Of a DNA stretch of 17,219 bases, positions 17,023 to 17,219 are shown in pieces; position 1 is the first letter of the stretch, and each line of letters starts with the position of its first letter. Source of the DNA: Irpex lacteus. Lineage: Eukaryota > Basidiomycota > Agaricomycetes > Polyporales > Irpicaceae. The notes beneath the pieces were generated by a model. It had not been told where the DNA came from and did no database searches. It saw only the letters and a program-made list of their open reading frames with translations. The DNA is taken from the NCBI GenBank assembly GCA_001986395.2, contig MQVO02000180.1, positions 1 to 17,219 on the forward strand. The letters run 5' to 3'. A program made the translations under genes and the position numbers.

Positions 17023-17219
17023 CCTAAATACTGATTGTTTAGTATATTAATTAGTTTAATACTAGTGGTGGGACTTGAACCTTTAAGACCTTTTTGTCAA
17101 CGCAACATAAATTAAAAAGGAGGGGGAGACTAGGTTTACTTTTATTGCTTCAGGGCACAAGTTAATTCTTTTCTTTTCTATTACTTGAGTAACTCCTCTG
17201 TAGAAAGATATTACTCTTG
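17023..17219. other. Terminal stretch with an isolated tRNA T-arm-like motif
   Basis: On the minus strand AAAGGTTCAAGTCCCACCAC (about 17071-17090) resembles a tRNA 3' half and parallels AAAGGTTAAAGTCCCCTCAC in the preceding remnant. No 5' acceptor partner was found. Nothing else was recognised to the window end. Confidence 0.3.

Overview
The window is fungal mitochondrial DNA. It carries AT-rich cox2, cox1 and a large-subunit rRNA gene (rnl), two mitochondrial tRNAs, and pieces of respiratory complex I genes. The presence of nad genes excludes Saccharomyces-type yeasts. The COX2 and COX1 sequences and genes on both strands fit a basidiomycete best, but that placement is inference. TGA appears to be read as Trp in the unidentified ORFs (mitochondrial code 4), while the cox genes use TGG.

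Layout: cox2 (+, 6-761) is followed by a decayed group II intron reverse transcriptase/maturase (+, about 918-1608). Next come an AT-rich stretch and a long unrecognised ORF broken by single-base shifts and by a palindromic element (+, about 2500-3958). After a non-coding tract, cox1 (-, 4954-6562), trnE, trnM and rnl (-, about 8785-12150) form a minus-strand block read rnl > trnM > trnE > cox1.

From 12.2 kb onward the sequence is a patchwork. It holds two nad4 pieces separated by possible intron RNA, an unknown ORF, and the 3' half of nad5 on +. It also holds inverted pieces of nad4L and nad2 on -, an rps3-like piece, a Gly/Asn-rich unknown ORF on -, and tRNA-like debris.

Two themes run through the window. 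First, a dispersed family of about 45-55 bp palindromes (C-run, A-run, CTAG ... CTAG, T-run, G-run) occurs at least ten times. Copies lie between genes, inside rnl, at the end of the unknown ORF and at the breakpoint of the nad2 fragment. Smaller A/T hairpins and a GC-rich cluster accompany them. Second, the nad5 and nad2 segments use a codon set (CTA Leu, CGA Arg, AAG Lys) unlike cox1/cox2 (TTA, AGA), which points to mixed origins.

Most reading-frame breaks in the conserved genes are single-base changes in or beside short homopolymers and compensate each other. They may be read or assembly errors. The intron RT and nad4 remnants also carry in-frame stops and are probably truly decayed.
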